Source: Rhizobium sp. PDO1-076
GTDB taxonomy: Bacteria > Pseudomonadota > Alphaproteobacteria > Rhizobiales > Rhizobiaceae
Assembly: GCF_000247475.1 (NCBI RefSeq)
Contig: NZ_AHZC01000419.1
Span: 28,010-92,009, forward strand
Direction of reading: 5' to 3'
DNA length: 64,000 nt
The notes below the pieces were generated by a model. The model was not told the origin of the DNA. It was given only the letters and a program-made list of their open reading frames with translations, and did not search any database. The translations under genes and the position numbers were made by a program. Within the stretch, counting starts at the first letter, position 1. The number at the start of each line of letters is the position of its first letter. Shown in pieces: positions 45,584 through 54,093 of this stretch.

Positions 45584-46012
45584 TCAGGTCTTGCTCGGCG
45601 GTACCTGCTCTTCTTCACGTCTGAATTCCTGCACCAGTCCGAAGAAGGCCCGCATGAAGCGCTCCATGATCCCGATCGAGCGGTCGATCTCGGCATCGCT
45701 TGGCAATTCGCCCTTGGCCGCTGCCGCAGGCATGCCGGACGCCAGCTGTTTTTCCAAGAGATCGACGCGTTTTTCCAGCCGCGCCAGATCCTCGTCATAA
45801 GCCGCCCGCTCGTCTGCCGCCATGCGGCAGGTCAAGCTGCCGTCGATTTCCTTGCACAGCGTTACGGTTCCCGTCTGCCGATCGAGACGGACAAAGCCGG
45901 TCTCGGATTTTTCCAGGCTGTAACGATCGGCCGATGCATTCTGGGCGACAGCCGGCAGGCTCGACAGCGCCAGCATCGCGGCAACAAGGCTATTGGACAG
46001 CATTTCCACCAT
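45584..46012 (-). CDS. Exported protein of unknown function with coiled coil
   Basis: The 142-residue protein has a signal peptide (SNSLVAAMLALSSLPAVAQNA) and a short beta-type segment with two cysteines (GTVTLCKEIDGSLTCRMAADE), followed by a predicted coiled coil (YDEDLARLEKRVDLLEKQLAS) and a charged C-terminus. It is conserved-looking but I cannot name the family. The start at 46012 has an excellent site AGGAGGAGTAAAGAC. Confidence 0.7.
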   Translation of the reverse strand: MVEMLSNSLVAAMLALSSLPAVAQNASADRYSLEKSETGFVRLDRQTGTVTLCKEIDGSLTCRMAADERAAYDEDLARLEKRVDLLEKQLASGMPAAAAKGELPSDAEIDRSIGIMERFMRAFFGLVQEFRREEEQVPPSKT

Positions 46013-46125
46013 GTCTTTACTCCTCCTCTTGTCGTGCAATTGGCCACAGGCGTGGACAAGGACACCGCTTTGCGGCAAACCGCTGCCAAAGATCGCATCG
46101 GAACACAGGAACCCCAGGAGCGACC

Positions 46126-46497
46126 ATGGATCAGATCATATACAAGATCGTCCCGCAGGAATTATGGCAGGCGGCGCGTCCCGACGGCCAGTTCAGGGGA
46201 GCGGCAATCGATCTCGCCGATGGCTATATCCATTTCTCCACGGCCGCCCAGGCGGTCGAGACCGCAAAGCTGCATTTCGCCGGCCAATCGGGCCTTTTGC
46301 TGGTCGCCGTCGAAACGGCGGCTCTGGCAGACGCCCTGAAATGGGAGCCGTCCCGCAACGGCGCACTCTTCCCCCATCTTTACGCCGCTTTGCCGTTCGA
46401 TGCTGTCGCCTGGGAAAAGCCGCTGCCGCTTGGGCCGGACGGTGACCATCTTTTCCCTGAAGCCTTCAAGAACGCCTCTTCCAGGGATACCCAGTGA
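46126..46497 (+). CDS. DUF952-family protein
   Basis: The 123-residue protein matches DUF952: IIYKIVPQELWQAA, FRGAAIDLADGYIHFSTAAQAVETAKLHF, LLLVAVETAAL, LKWEPSRNGALFPHLYAAL. The DGYIHFST segment is diagnostic; the fold resembles ADP-ribosyltransferase-like proteins and the function is unknown. CCAGGAG precedes the ATG. It overlaps the pyrD start, so it is probably cotranslated with pyrD. Confidence 0.85.
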   Translation: MDQIIYKIVPQELWQAARPDGQFRGAAIDLADGYIHFSTAAQAVETAKLHFAGQSGLLLVAVETAALADALKWEPSRNGALFPHLYAALPFDAVAWEKPLPLGPDGDHLFPEAFKNASSRDTQ

Positions 46498-47585
46498 TGT
46501 TCGATTTCGCCTCTCTCGCCCGCCGTGGCCTCTTCCTTTTTGATGCCGAAACCGCCCATGGCATGTCGGTCGCCGCGCTGAAATCCGGCCTCCTGCCGTC
46601 CTGCAGCATCCGTCCCGATCCGCGCCTCGCCCAGACGGTCGCTGGCCTCTCCTTCGCCAATCCGCTCGGCATGGCCGCCGGTTATGACAAGAATGCCGAA
46701 GTGCCGGATGCGTTGCTGTCGCTCGGCTTTGGTTTCGCCGAAATCGGCACGCTGACCCCGAAGCCGCAAGCGGGCAATCCCAAGCCGCGCATCTTCCGGC
46801 TGGTCGACGACATGGCGGTGATCAACCGTCTGGGTTTCAACAATGAAGGTCACGATGCGGCCTATGCGCGTCTGTCCGCCCGGTCCGGCAAGCCCGGCCT
46901 TGTCGGCGTCAACATCGGCGCCAACAAGGATGCCGAAGACCGGATCGCCGACTATGTCGCCGGCATCCGCCGCTTTTATCCGGTCGCCAGCTATTTTACC
47001 GCCAACATTTCCTCGCCCAACACGCCGGGCCTGCGTGATCTTCAGGCGCGCGAAAGCCTGGCCGCCCTGTTGTCGGCCGTGCTTGCCGCGCGCCAGGAAG
47101 AGGCGCTGCGCGCCGGCCGCCGAATTCCGGTCTTCCTCAAGATCGCTCCGGACCTGACCGAGGAAGGCATGGACGACATCGCCGAAGTGGCGCTTGCCCA
47201 TGACCTCGATGGCCTGATCGTCTCCAACACCACGCTCGCCCGGGATGGCCTCTCCGATCCGGCCGTCGCCAAGGAGGCTGGCGGCCTGTCCGGCAAGCCG
47301 CTGTTCGACAAGTCCACCGCGGTGCTTGCCCGCATGCGCAAGCGCGTCGGCCGCGATCTGGCAATCATCGGCGTTGGCGGTGTGTCGTCAGCCGAGACCG
47401 CGCTGGAAAAGATCCGCGCCGGTGCCGATCTCGTTCAGCTCTATTCCTGCATGGTCTATGAAGGCCCCGGCCTGCCGGCAAGGATCGTCCGTGGCCTGTC
47501 GAGCCTCATCGACCGCGAAGAGGTTGGCAATATCCGCGAACTGCGCGACAGCCGCCTCGATTACTGGCTCTCGGCAAAGGTCTGA
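46497..47585 (+). CDS. pyrD: Dihydroorotate dehydrogenase (quinone), class 2
   Basis: The 362-residue FMN enzyme oxidises dihydroorotate to orotate with quinone and is bound to the inner membrane by its N-terminal helices (FDFASLARRGLFLFDAETAHGMSVAALK). FNNEGHDAAYARL, NISSPNTPGLRDLQ, the FMN-site IIGVGGVSSAETALEKIRAGADLVQLYS and the NTTLARDG segment are present. The class 2 length and N-terminus distinguish it from cytosolic forms. It starts at the overlap with the DUF952 stop. Its end overlaps the convergent MATE gene by 25 bp. Confidence 0.96.
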   Translation: MFDFASLARRGLFLFDAETAHGMSVAALKSGLLPSCSIRPDPRLAQTVAGLSFANPLGMAAGYDKNAEVPDALLSLGFGFAEIGTLTPKPQAGNPKPRIFRLVDDMAVINRLGFNNEGHDAAYARLSARSGKPGLVGVNIGANKDAEDRIADYVAGIRRFYPVASYFTANISSPNTPGLRDLQARESLAALLSAVLAARQEEALRAGRRIPVFLKIAPDLTEEGMDDIAEVALAHDLDGLIVSNTTLARDGLSDPAVAKEAGGLSGKPLFDKSTAVLARMRKRVGRDLAIIGVGGVSSAETALEKIRAGADLVQLYSCMVYEGPGLPARIVRGLSSLIDREEVGNIRELRDSRLDYWLSAKV

Positions 47586-48922
47586 TCGATCTTCATCTTC
47601 AGCCGTGACAGCAGCAAAAGGCCACGCAGCGCCAGAAATGCGTTGAGCGCGACCCAGAGCCCGTGATTGCCGGCCATTGGCACCAGGATCGCCACCGTCA
47701 GCAGATAGCCTGCGAGCGCGACGATCATCATGTTGCGCATCTCGCTCGACCATGTAGCGCCGATGAAGACGCCGTCCATCTGGAAGGCGAGCGCTCCGGT
47801 CAGGGCCGTCAGCGCAGCGTAGGGCAGGTAGGTCGAGGCCATGGCCCGCACGTCTTCTGCCGTGGTGATGAAGCCGATGATCGCCGCGCCGAAGATCAGG
47901 AAGAAGGCGAGGCTGGCGAGCGCCAGCCCCAGCGACCAGATCCCGGTCAGCTTGACCGCCTTTTCGAAGCCTGCGCGAGATCTGGCGCCGACCGCCTGGC
48001 CGGTGATCTGCTCGGCGGCCGTGGCAATGCCGTCGAGATAGAAGCTGGCGATCATGAAGAAATTCATCAGAACGGCATTGGCCGCCAGCGCCACCGGCCC
48101 GAAGCTCACGCCCACCCGTGTCATCACGGTAAAGGCGGTGATCAGCGAGACGGTCCGGATCAGGATGTCGCGGTTCAGCTGGAAGAGATGCGAAAGCCGG
48201 GCCCTGTCGGTCAGCATCGCCAGCCGGGGCATGGCTGCGCCGCGATAACGCCAAAAGACGAAACAGAGGCCGGCAAGAGCTGCAACCGCCTCGCCGATCA
48301 CCGTGCCCCAGGCAACGCCGGCAATGCCCCATCCGAATGTGATGCCGAGCATGATCGACATGACGATGTTGACGCCGTTCAGCAGGATCTGCAGCGCCAG
48401 TCCCACCGAGCCCATGCCGCGCCCCAGCACGAAGCCAAGCAGGGTGAAGTTCGACAGTGTCAGCGGCCCGGCCAGGATGCGGATAGTGATATAGGTGGAC
48501 GCTGCCAGTGCCACCTCGCCCTCTGCTCCCATCAGCGCCAGCCCGCCAGCCGCGATCACTGGCGACAATGCCAGGACGAGCAGCCCGAAGCCGACCGACA
48601 GCGCCATCGATCGCCAGAAGACGGCAAAAACCTCGGTGTCGTCCCGGCGGCCCTCTGCCTGTGCAACGAGCGCTGTGGTCGAGGTGCGCAGAAAATTGAG
48701 ACTGGCAAACAGCAGATCGAATAGGGCGGCTGCAATGGCAAGGCCGGCCAGGCTTGCTGCCGTTCCAGTGCGGCCGATCACGGCGGTGTCGGTCAGGCCG
48801 AGCAGCGGCGTGGTCAGGAAGCCCAGCGTCATCGGCACGGCAATCGCCAGCACGGAGCGATGCGTGACTTCTATGATCCGCAAGGGTTCTGCGACCCGAT
48901 CTCGATCCATGCCCTGGTCCAT
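47561..48922 (-). CDS. MATE-family efflux transporter (DinF-like)
   Basis: The 453-residue membrane protein has about twelve hydrophobic helices arranged as two similar halves. Family segments include VTHRSVLAIAVPMTLGFLTTPLLGLTDTAVIGRTGT near the start and FMIASFYLDGIATAAEQITGQAVGARSR in the second half, both typical of DinF-subfamily MATE exporters driven by H+ or Na+. The substrate is unknown. Starts at 48922 and 48910 are both possible. The CAP lipoprotein gene lies just upstream on the same strand. Confidence 0.88.
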   Translation of the reverse strand: MDQGMDRDRVAEPLRIIEVTHRSVLAIAVPMTLGFLTTPLLGLTDTAVIGRTGTAASLAGLAIAAALFDLLFASLNFLRTSTTALVAQAEGRRDDTEVFAVFWRSMALSVGFGLLVLALSPVIAAGGLALMGAEGEVALAASTYITIRILAGPLTLSNFTLLGFVLGRGMGSVGLALQILLNGVNIVMSIMLGITFGWGIAGVAWGTVIGEAVAALAGLCFVFWRYRGAAMPRLAMLTDRARLSHLFQLNRDILIRTVSLITAFTVMTRVGVSFGPVALAANAVLMNFFMIASFYLDGIATAAEQITGQAVGARSRAGFEKAVKLTGIWSLGLALASLAFFLIFGAAIIGFITTAEDVRAMASTYLPYAALTALTGALAFQMDGVFIGATWSSEMRNMMIVALAGYLLTVAILVPMAGNHGLWVALNAFLALRGLLLLSRLKMKIDQTFAESQ

Positions 48923-48957
48923 ACCCCGAAGCCCTCTGGTGGCAAGGCGGGAATCGC

Positions 48958-49461
48958 TCAGGCCGACAGCACCATGGCCCAATATGGTCGGTTTGCGGAA
49001 GAGGCATCGAAGGCAACGGCAACGCCCAGGCCGCGATAGGAGCCGAGCATGTTTTCCAGGTGCTTCTTGGAATCGATCCACGCCTGTACCGCGCGCCCGA
49101 CCGTATCCTGGCCGGTCGCGATGTTTTCCGCTGCCGGAAGCGGCACATTGCTGCCTTTCATCCGCTCCAGGAAGCTGTCATTGAAGCCGATCAGATGGGT
49201 CATCTTGCCGGCATGCGCCATGCGCTTGGCCTGGATGATGGCCGCCGTCTCCGCTTCCTTGGCCCGCACCAGCGGCGTACGCCCTTTTGCGTCACGTAGA
49301 TCGTTGACCAGTTTCAGCGCGCCCTCGGTCTCGGCCCGCGCCTGGGCGTCGTCCGGGGTCAGCACGTCAGTGGTGCGGCAGCCGGCGATCGAAAGCGCCA
49401 GGCCGCTGCCGGCCAAGAGGAGTAGCCGGCGGCGCGGCAGATGCAGGTTGCGTTCGTTCAT
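48958..49461 (-). CDS. CAP-domain lipoprotein
   Basis: The 167-residue protein has an N-terminal signal with two or three arginines and a lipobox (LALSIAGC), so it is a predicted lipoprotein. The rest is a CAP/SCP domain: LVNDLRDAKGRTPLVRAKEAETAAIIQAKRMA, GKMTH, ENIATGQDTVGRAVQAWIDSKKHLENMLGS, GVAVAF. The CAP histidines and glutamate are seen in MTH, AENI and HLENML. Function in bacteria is poorly known. It overlaps the DUF6460 stop region (TGACATG) and was probably cotranscribed. Confidence 0.85.
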   Translation of the reverse strand: MNERNLHLPRRRLLLLAGSGLALSIAGCRTTDVLTPDDAQARAETEGALKLVNDLRDAKGRTPLVRAKEAETAAIIQAKRMAHAGKMTHLIGFNDSFLERMKGSNVPLPAAENIATGQDTVGRAVQAWIDSKKHLENMLGSYRGLGVAVAFDASSANRPYWAMVLSA

Positions 49462-49462
49462 G

Positions 49463-49729
49463 TCACTTCCGCGAGGCAAACAGGCGCAGGATGATGAATA
49501 CCGGAATGACGATGGTCGCGCCGATCAGCAGGTAGTCGCCGACCCGGCCAAGGGCGGCAAAACCGGTATGCCAGAGGTCGAGGATGAAATACTTCACGCC
49601 ATGGATCAGGTCGAGCGGATCGAGCCCGAACACGGCCATGACGAAGCCGACGATCAGTGACACCACGATCAGCTTGACGATCGTGCGGCCTGGCGTATCG
49701 CCGAGAAATCTGTTGACGCTATCCGACAT
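49463..49729 (-). CDS. Small membrane protein, DUF6460
   Basis: The 88-residue protein has two hydrophobic segments (IVKLIVVSLIVGFVMAVFGLDPLDLI and YLLIGATIVIPVFIILRLF) and the family N-terminus SVNRFLGDTPGRTI. I place it in DUF6460, a rhizobial family of unknown role. CAGGAGCGCCCT precedes the ATG at 49729. Confidence 0.78.
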   Translation of the reverse strand: MSDSVNRFLGDTPGRTIVKLIVVSLIVGFVMAVFGLDPLDLIHGVKYFILDLWHTGFAALGRVGDYLLIGATIVIPVFIILRLFASRK

Positions 49730-49889
49730 AGGGCGCTCCTGTTTGCTCTGATATGGGAGGACCACCGGCCCTCGCAAGCATGCCTTGAGGCGAAGACCTG
49801 TTTCGCTTTCCATTTAGCACTTGAGTTTTTTCCGGCCGTCGGTCAAGACCGCGCGCCTTCCTCATCCTGAAAGGCCTTGAGGGACAGCC

Positions 49890-50831
49890 ATGCATCCGAC
49901 CCAGTTTTCCTCCGGCGACGTGATTGCCGACCGTCGTGCCGACTATGCCCGCATGCTGGCAGAAAGTGGCGATCCTGCGGCGGCCGTCGAATTGATGGAG
50001 CAAGCGCTGGAACTGGCCCCCGTCTGGCCGGCCGGTTTGGTGCGTCTTGCCGATTATGCCGAAAAATCCGGCCTGCCGGACAAGGCAATCACTGCCCTGC
50101 GCGCCGCTCTGTCGCTCGACCCCGAGGATATTTTCGGTGCGCAGTTGAAGCTCGCTTTGCTCGGTGCGGAAAAAATGCCCGACACGCCGCCCAGCCGCTA
50201 TGTCGAGGCTCTGTTCGACGATTATGCCGACCGCTTCGACACGGCCCTGGTCGAACGGCTGGATTATTCGGTCCCGGGCAAGCTCGCGGCGCTGGTCGCC
50301 TCCAGGCCACGGGCCGAGCCCTTCGCCTGCGTCGTCGATCTCGGCTGCGGCACAGGCCTGTTCGGCGCCGAGATCCGCCAGCATGTGACCCGTCTCGAAG
50401 GCTTCGACCTATCCGCCAACATGCTGGCGCGGGCCCAGGAGAAAAATCTCTATGACCTGCTGGCGAGAGCCGATCTCTCTCTCGATCCGGAACCCTCCGG
50501 CCTTCTCGCCGGCGGATTGGCCAGCCACCGTGCCGATCTGGTCTCGGCAGCCGATGTGCTGATGTATCTGGGCGATCTCGCCAACGCATTTGCGCTTGCC
50601 GCAAACCTGTCGCAACCCGGTGCGCTGTTTGCCTTTTCCGTCGAGGACGCAGCCACGGACGAGGGCTTCGCGCTTCAGCCGTCGCTGCGTTATGCCCATT
50701 CCGAAGCCCATGTGCGCCAGCGTCTCGCGGAAAACGGCTTCGAAGTCGTCAAGCTTGAGCGCACCACCATTCGCATGGATGGCGGAAAACCGGTCTTCGG
50801 CATTCTGTTTCTTGCGGTGAGAAAGCCCTGA
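49890..50831 (+). CDS. SAM-dependent methyltransferase with N-terminal TPR-like region
   Basis: The 313-residue protein has a helical N-terminal region of about 95 residues built from TPR-like repeats (AAAVELMEQALELAPVWPAGLVRLADYAEKSG, DKAITALRAALSLDPED) and a class I methyltransferase domain with motif I VVDLGCGTGLFGAE and motif II-IV segments RLEGFDLSANMLARAQEK and DLVSAADVLMYLGDL. This arrangement resembles contig of tetratricopeptide methyltransferases seen in rhizobia. The substrate is unknown. It is divergent from the DUF6460 operon. Confidence 0.82.
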   Translation: MHPTQFSSGDVIADRRADYARMLAESGDPAAAVELMEQALELAPVWPAGLVRLADYAEKSGLPDKAITALRAALSLDPEDIFGAQLKLALLGAEKMPDTPPSRYVEALFDDYADRFDTALVERLDYSVPGKLAALVASRPRAEPFACVVDLGCGTGLFGAEIRQHVTRLEGFDLSANMLARAQEKNLYDLLARADLSLDPEPSGLLAGGLASHRADLVSAADVLMYLGDLANAFALAANLSQPGALFAFSVEDAATDEGFALQPSLRYAHSEAHVRQRLAENGFEVVKLERTTIRMDGGKPVFGILFLAVRKP

Positions 50832-50949
50832 TCAGTCGTTTTCTTGCGATCTTTTCGATAGGTCAGCATTCCTGACCCATCACCCTTGTGAACAAGCGTT
50901 TCTCAGGGCATCTTGGCGCTTGGGAGGCCCCTTTTCGCGGAGATGGTTG

Positions 50950-51588
50950 ATGGCGCAGATCACGAGCATGCTGGGTATCTGGAATTCCAATCCGACGCGT
51001 CACACCGTGGCCGAAGATCTGCAGGGTCTGATCGCCGGCAGCATGATCGCGGCGCTGGGTCTCTATCTTCTTGCCAAGGTCGGCTTGCTCACCGGCGGCA
51101 TGGCCGGCCTTGCCTTCGTCCTGCATTACTGGACCGGCATGAGCTTCGGCCTGCTGTTCTTCGTCCTCAACCTGCCGTTCTACATCCTGTCGCTGCGCCG
51201 CGTCGGCGTTGATTTCACCGTCAAGACCTTCCTTGCGGTCGGCTTTACCTCGTTCCTCGTCGAAATCGAGAGCCGCTTCCTGGTCATCGAAAGCATCGCC
51301 CCGGTCTGGGCCGCGATCCTGGGTGGCCTTCTCCTCGGCTTCGGCCTCCTGGCGCTTTATCGCCACCGCGCCAGCCTTGGCGGCCTCGGCATCCTCGCCA
51401 TCTATATCCAGGACCGCTTCGGCATCCGCGCCGGCCTCGTCCAGCTTGCCTTCGACCTCTGCGTCATGGCGACAGCCTTTGCCGTGGTCAGCCCGATGGT
51501 TGTCGCCTATTCGGTTCTCGGCGCCGTTGTCCTAAACCTTTTCCTCGCCATCAACCACCGCTCGGACCGCTACATCGCGCTGCGGTGA
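50950..51588 (+). CDS. YitT-family membrane protein
   Basis: The 212-residue inner-membrane protein has about five hydrophobic helices and the family segments EDLQGLIAGSMIAALGLYLL, LTGGMAGLAFVLHYWTG and FVLNLPFYILSL. It matches the YitT (DUF161) family of unknown function. GGAGATGGTTG precedes the ATG at 50950. Confidence 0.83.
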   Translation: MAQITSMLGIWNSNPTRHTVAEDLQGLIAGSMIAALGLYLLAKVGLLTGGMAGLAFVLHYWTGMSFGLLFFVLNLPFYILSLRRVGVDFTVKTFLAVGFTSFLVEIESRFLVIESIAPVWAAILGGLLLGFGLLALYRHRASLGGLGILAIYIQDRFGIRAGLVQLAFDLCVMATAFAVVSPMVVAYSVLGAVVLNLFLAINHRSDRYIALR

Positions 51589-51748
51589 CCACCAGGCGCA
51601 GATAAGAACTGCACTGCATCGTTGGATCGATATGCAGCGGTGCAGTGGTGCACTGCTCTGTCGCGCATCTGAGGTGCTTGGTCGCGGTCGCCAGAAAAAT
51701 AGTCAAAACTCTATATGGCCGCTCTTGTGACGTGCGTCACATAAAGCT

Positions 51749-51757
51749 ACGTTTACG
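51749..51757. promoter_or_regulatory. Candidate operator upstream of the GMC oxidoreductase
   Basis: ACGTTTACGTAAA lies about 76 bp before the start codon. Its ACGTTTACG core is shared with the sites before fadD and nitronate monooxygenase. A GTGACGTGCGTCAC dyad lies just upstream at 51727-51740. Confidence 0.45.
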
Positions 51758-51832
51758 TAAATGGAAGTCGGGAGGCGTCCATTGCGGGTGGCATGAGCGA
51801 GGCCGCCTTGTCCTCTGGGAGGAGGTGGCTTC

Positions 51833-53485
51833 ATGTTTGACTATGTCATCGTCATCGTCATCGTCGGCGGCGGTTCGGCGGGGGCCGTTCTGGCTGCGCG
51901 GCTGAGCGAAGATCCGGATATCCGTGTCTGCCTGCTGGAGGCCGGCGGCCTAGGTCGCGATCTGCTGATGCGGGTGCCGTCCGGCGCGGCCGCCATCGTG
52001 CCCGGCTATCTGAAAGGTGGCAACTGGGCCTTTTCCACCACGCCGCAAAAAGAGCTGAACGGACGGGTCGGCTATCAGCCGCGCGGGCGCGGGCTGGGCG
52101 GATCGAGCCTGATCAATGCCATGCTCTACAACCGCGGCCATCGCGGTGACTACGACGAATGGGCAGCGCTTGGTGCAAAAGGCTGGTCCTTTGCCGACGT
52201 CCTGCCGTGGTTCCTGAAAGCCGAGGACAATGTCCGGGGCGCCGATCCCTGGCATGGCCGTGGTGGTCCCTTGCAGGTCAGCGACGCCAACTGGGCTCGT
52301 CCGATCAATCAGGCCTTCATCAAGGCCGGCGAACAATGCGGCTTTCGACCCAACGAGGATTTCAACGGTCCGCTGCAGGAGGGGCTGGGTCTCTATCAGG
52401 CAACGCAATTCTGGCGTGGCCCGAAAAAGGGCGAACGCTGCTCGTCTGCCGCCGCCTATCTGCATGATCATCTGGATCGTCCCAACCTGAAGATCATTCG
52501 GGGCGTCCGGGCAAGCCGGATCGTCATCGAGCGGGGCAGGGCCGTGGGTGTCGCATATCGCCGCGGGCGCAGCGAGATCGTGGTCGGCGCCCGGCGCGAG
52601 GTGTTGCTGTCGGCCGGGGCCTTGCAATCGCCGCAGTTGCTCATGCTGTCGGGCATCGGCCCCGCCGAGCACCTGCGCGACCACGGCATCGCGGTCGTAC
52701 ACGACCTTCCGGAGGTCGGTGCCAACCTGCAGGACCACCTGGACTACACTCAGATCTTCAGGTCTGCCGACAAGGACATGATCGGCCTCGGCTTTGCCGG
52801 CGCGCGTGACATCGTCTCGGCAGCGTGCGAATGGAACCGCGACGGCACGGGCCATCTGCGCTCCACCTTTGCCGAATCCGGTGGCTTCCTGAAGACGGAC
52901 CCGACATTGCATCGTCCCGATATCCAGTTGCATTTTGTCGTTGCCATGGTCGATGATCACGCCCGTAAGATGCATTGGGGGTATGGCTATTCCTGCCATG
53001 TCTGCGTGCTCCGGCCGCATTCGCGCGGCACGGTCCGTCTGGCAAGCGGCGATCCTTTGGCGGCACCACAGATCGATCCGGCCTTTCTCTCCGACGCCAG
53101 AGACATGCAGACGCTCAAAGCCGGTGCGCGGCTGATGCGGCAGATCATGGAATCCCCGGCGCTGGCCCGCTATCGGGGTCGCGAGCTCTATCCGGCGTGC
53201 AGTGCCGATCACGAACTGGAAGCCGCCATCCGCACCCGCGCCGACACCATCTACCATCCCGTCGGTACCTGCCGCATGGGATCGGATGCCGCCGCGGTCG
53301 CTGATCCCTCGCTCAGGGTGAATGGGGTGGAAGGGCTGCGGGTCATCGACGCCTCGATCATGCCGCGTCTGATCGGCGGCAACACCAATGCGCCGGTGAT
53401 CATGATCGCCGAGAAGATTGCCGCAAGCATGCGCGCCGAGCGCAAAAGAGAGATCGAACCCGCTTCGGGATTGCATTTCGCCTGA
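51833..53485 (+). CDS. GMC-family FAD oxidoreductase (alcohol/choline dehydrogenase-like)
   Basis: The 550-residue flavoprotein has the Rossmann FAD motif GGGSAGAVLAARLSED near the N-terminus, the GMC signature region RGRGLGGSSLINAMLYNRGHRGDYDEW, and the C-terminal HPVGTCRMGSDAAAVADPSLRVNGVEGLRVIDASIMP with the catalytic histidine. It most resembles choline-dehydrogenase-like alcohol dehydrogenases (AlkJ type). A (GTCATC)3 repeat at the start adds two extra residue pairs before the GGGSAG strand. GGGAGGAGG precedes the ATG. The ACGTTTACG operator links it to fadD, so a role in alcohol-to-acyl catabolism is plausible. Confidence 0.88.
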   Translation: MFDYVIVIVIVGGGSAGAVLAARLSEDPDIRVCLLEAGGLGRDLLMRVPSGAAAIVPGYLKGGNWAFSTTPQKELNGRVGYQPRGRGLGGSSLINAMLYNRGHRGDYDEWAALGAKGWSFADVLPWFLKAEDNVRGADPWHGRGGPLQVSDANWARPINQAFIKAGEQCGFRPNEDFNGPLQEGLGLYQATQFWRGPKKGERCSSAAAYLHDHLDRPNLKIIRGVRASRIVIERGRAVGVAYRRGRSEIVVGARREVLLSAGALQSPQLLMLSGIGPAEHLRDHGIAVVHDLPEVGANLQDHLDYTQIFRSADKDMIGLGFAGARDIVSAACEWNRDGTGHLRSTFAESGGFLKTDPTLHRPDIQLHFVVAMVDDHARKMHWGYGYSCHVCVLRPHSRGTVRLASGDPLAAPQIDPAFLSDARDMQTLKAGARLMRQIMESPALARYRGRELYPACSADHELEAAIRTRADTIYHPVGTCRMGSDAAAVADPSLRVNGVEGLRVIDASIMPRLIGGNTNAPVIMIAEKIAASMRAERKREIEPASGLHFA

Positions 53486-53535
53486 GCCTGCCTATCGTCC
53501 GGCGCACAATTCGGGCGAGGCATCGGGGAGGACAA

Positions 53536-54066
53536 ATGACGGACAAATCCGGATCGGCGCAACAGGCCATTATAGTAATGGGCGTCAGCGGCTGCGGCAA
53601 ATCCTCGGTCGGCGCGCTGCTCGCAAAACGCCTCGGCCTGAGTTTCGTTGAAGGAGATGCGCTGCATCCACCGGCAAACGTCGAAAAGATGGCCAAGGGC
53701 ACGCCATTGACCGACGACGACCGCTGGCCGTGGCTGACCAGGATCGGCCACGATATCGCGGCAGCGCAAAGCGCGGGCGAGGGCATCGTCGTGTCCTGCT
53801 CCGCCCTGAAACAGAGCTACCGCGATCTCCTGCGTCGGGAAGCGGGCGGTCCTCTGCATTTCGTCTATCTCGAAGGCAGTCACGCACTCTTGCTGTCGCG
53901 CATGGGCGCCCGCACAGGCCATTTCATGCCTGTCGCCTTGCTCGACAGCCAGTTGGCGACGCTGGAAGTGCCGACCGGAGAACCCGGTGTGGTCACCGTC
54001 AGCATCGACCAGAGCGTCGAGGACATCGTCGAGGGTGCGATTCGCGGGCTTACGCCCTCTTTCTGA
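53536..54066 (+). CDS. gntK: Gluconokinase
   Basis: The 176-residue kinase phosphorylates gluconate to 6-phosphogluconate. It has the P-loop GVSGCGKSS, the family segments LSFVEGDALHPPANVEKMAKGTPLTDDDRWPWL, VSCSALKQSYRDLLR and GHFMPVALLDSQLATLE. Length fits the short GntK type. GGGGAGGACAA precedes the ATG, and the gene follows the GMC oxidoreductase by 50 bp, so the two may form one transcript. Confidence 0.93.
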   Translation: MTDKSGSAQQAIIVMGVSGCGKSSVGALLAKRLGLSFVEGDALHPPANVEKMAKGTPLTDDDRWPWLTRIGHDIAAAQSAGEGIVVSCSALKQSYRDLLRREAGGPLHFVYLEGSHALLLSRMGARTGHFMPVALLDSQLATLEVPTGEPGVVTVSIDQSVEDIVEGAIRGLTPSF

Positions 54067-54093
54067 TGAAAGAGGGCGGGTCGCTTTGTAGCC

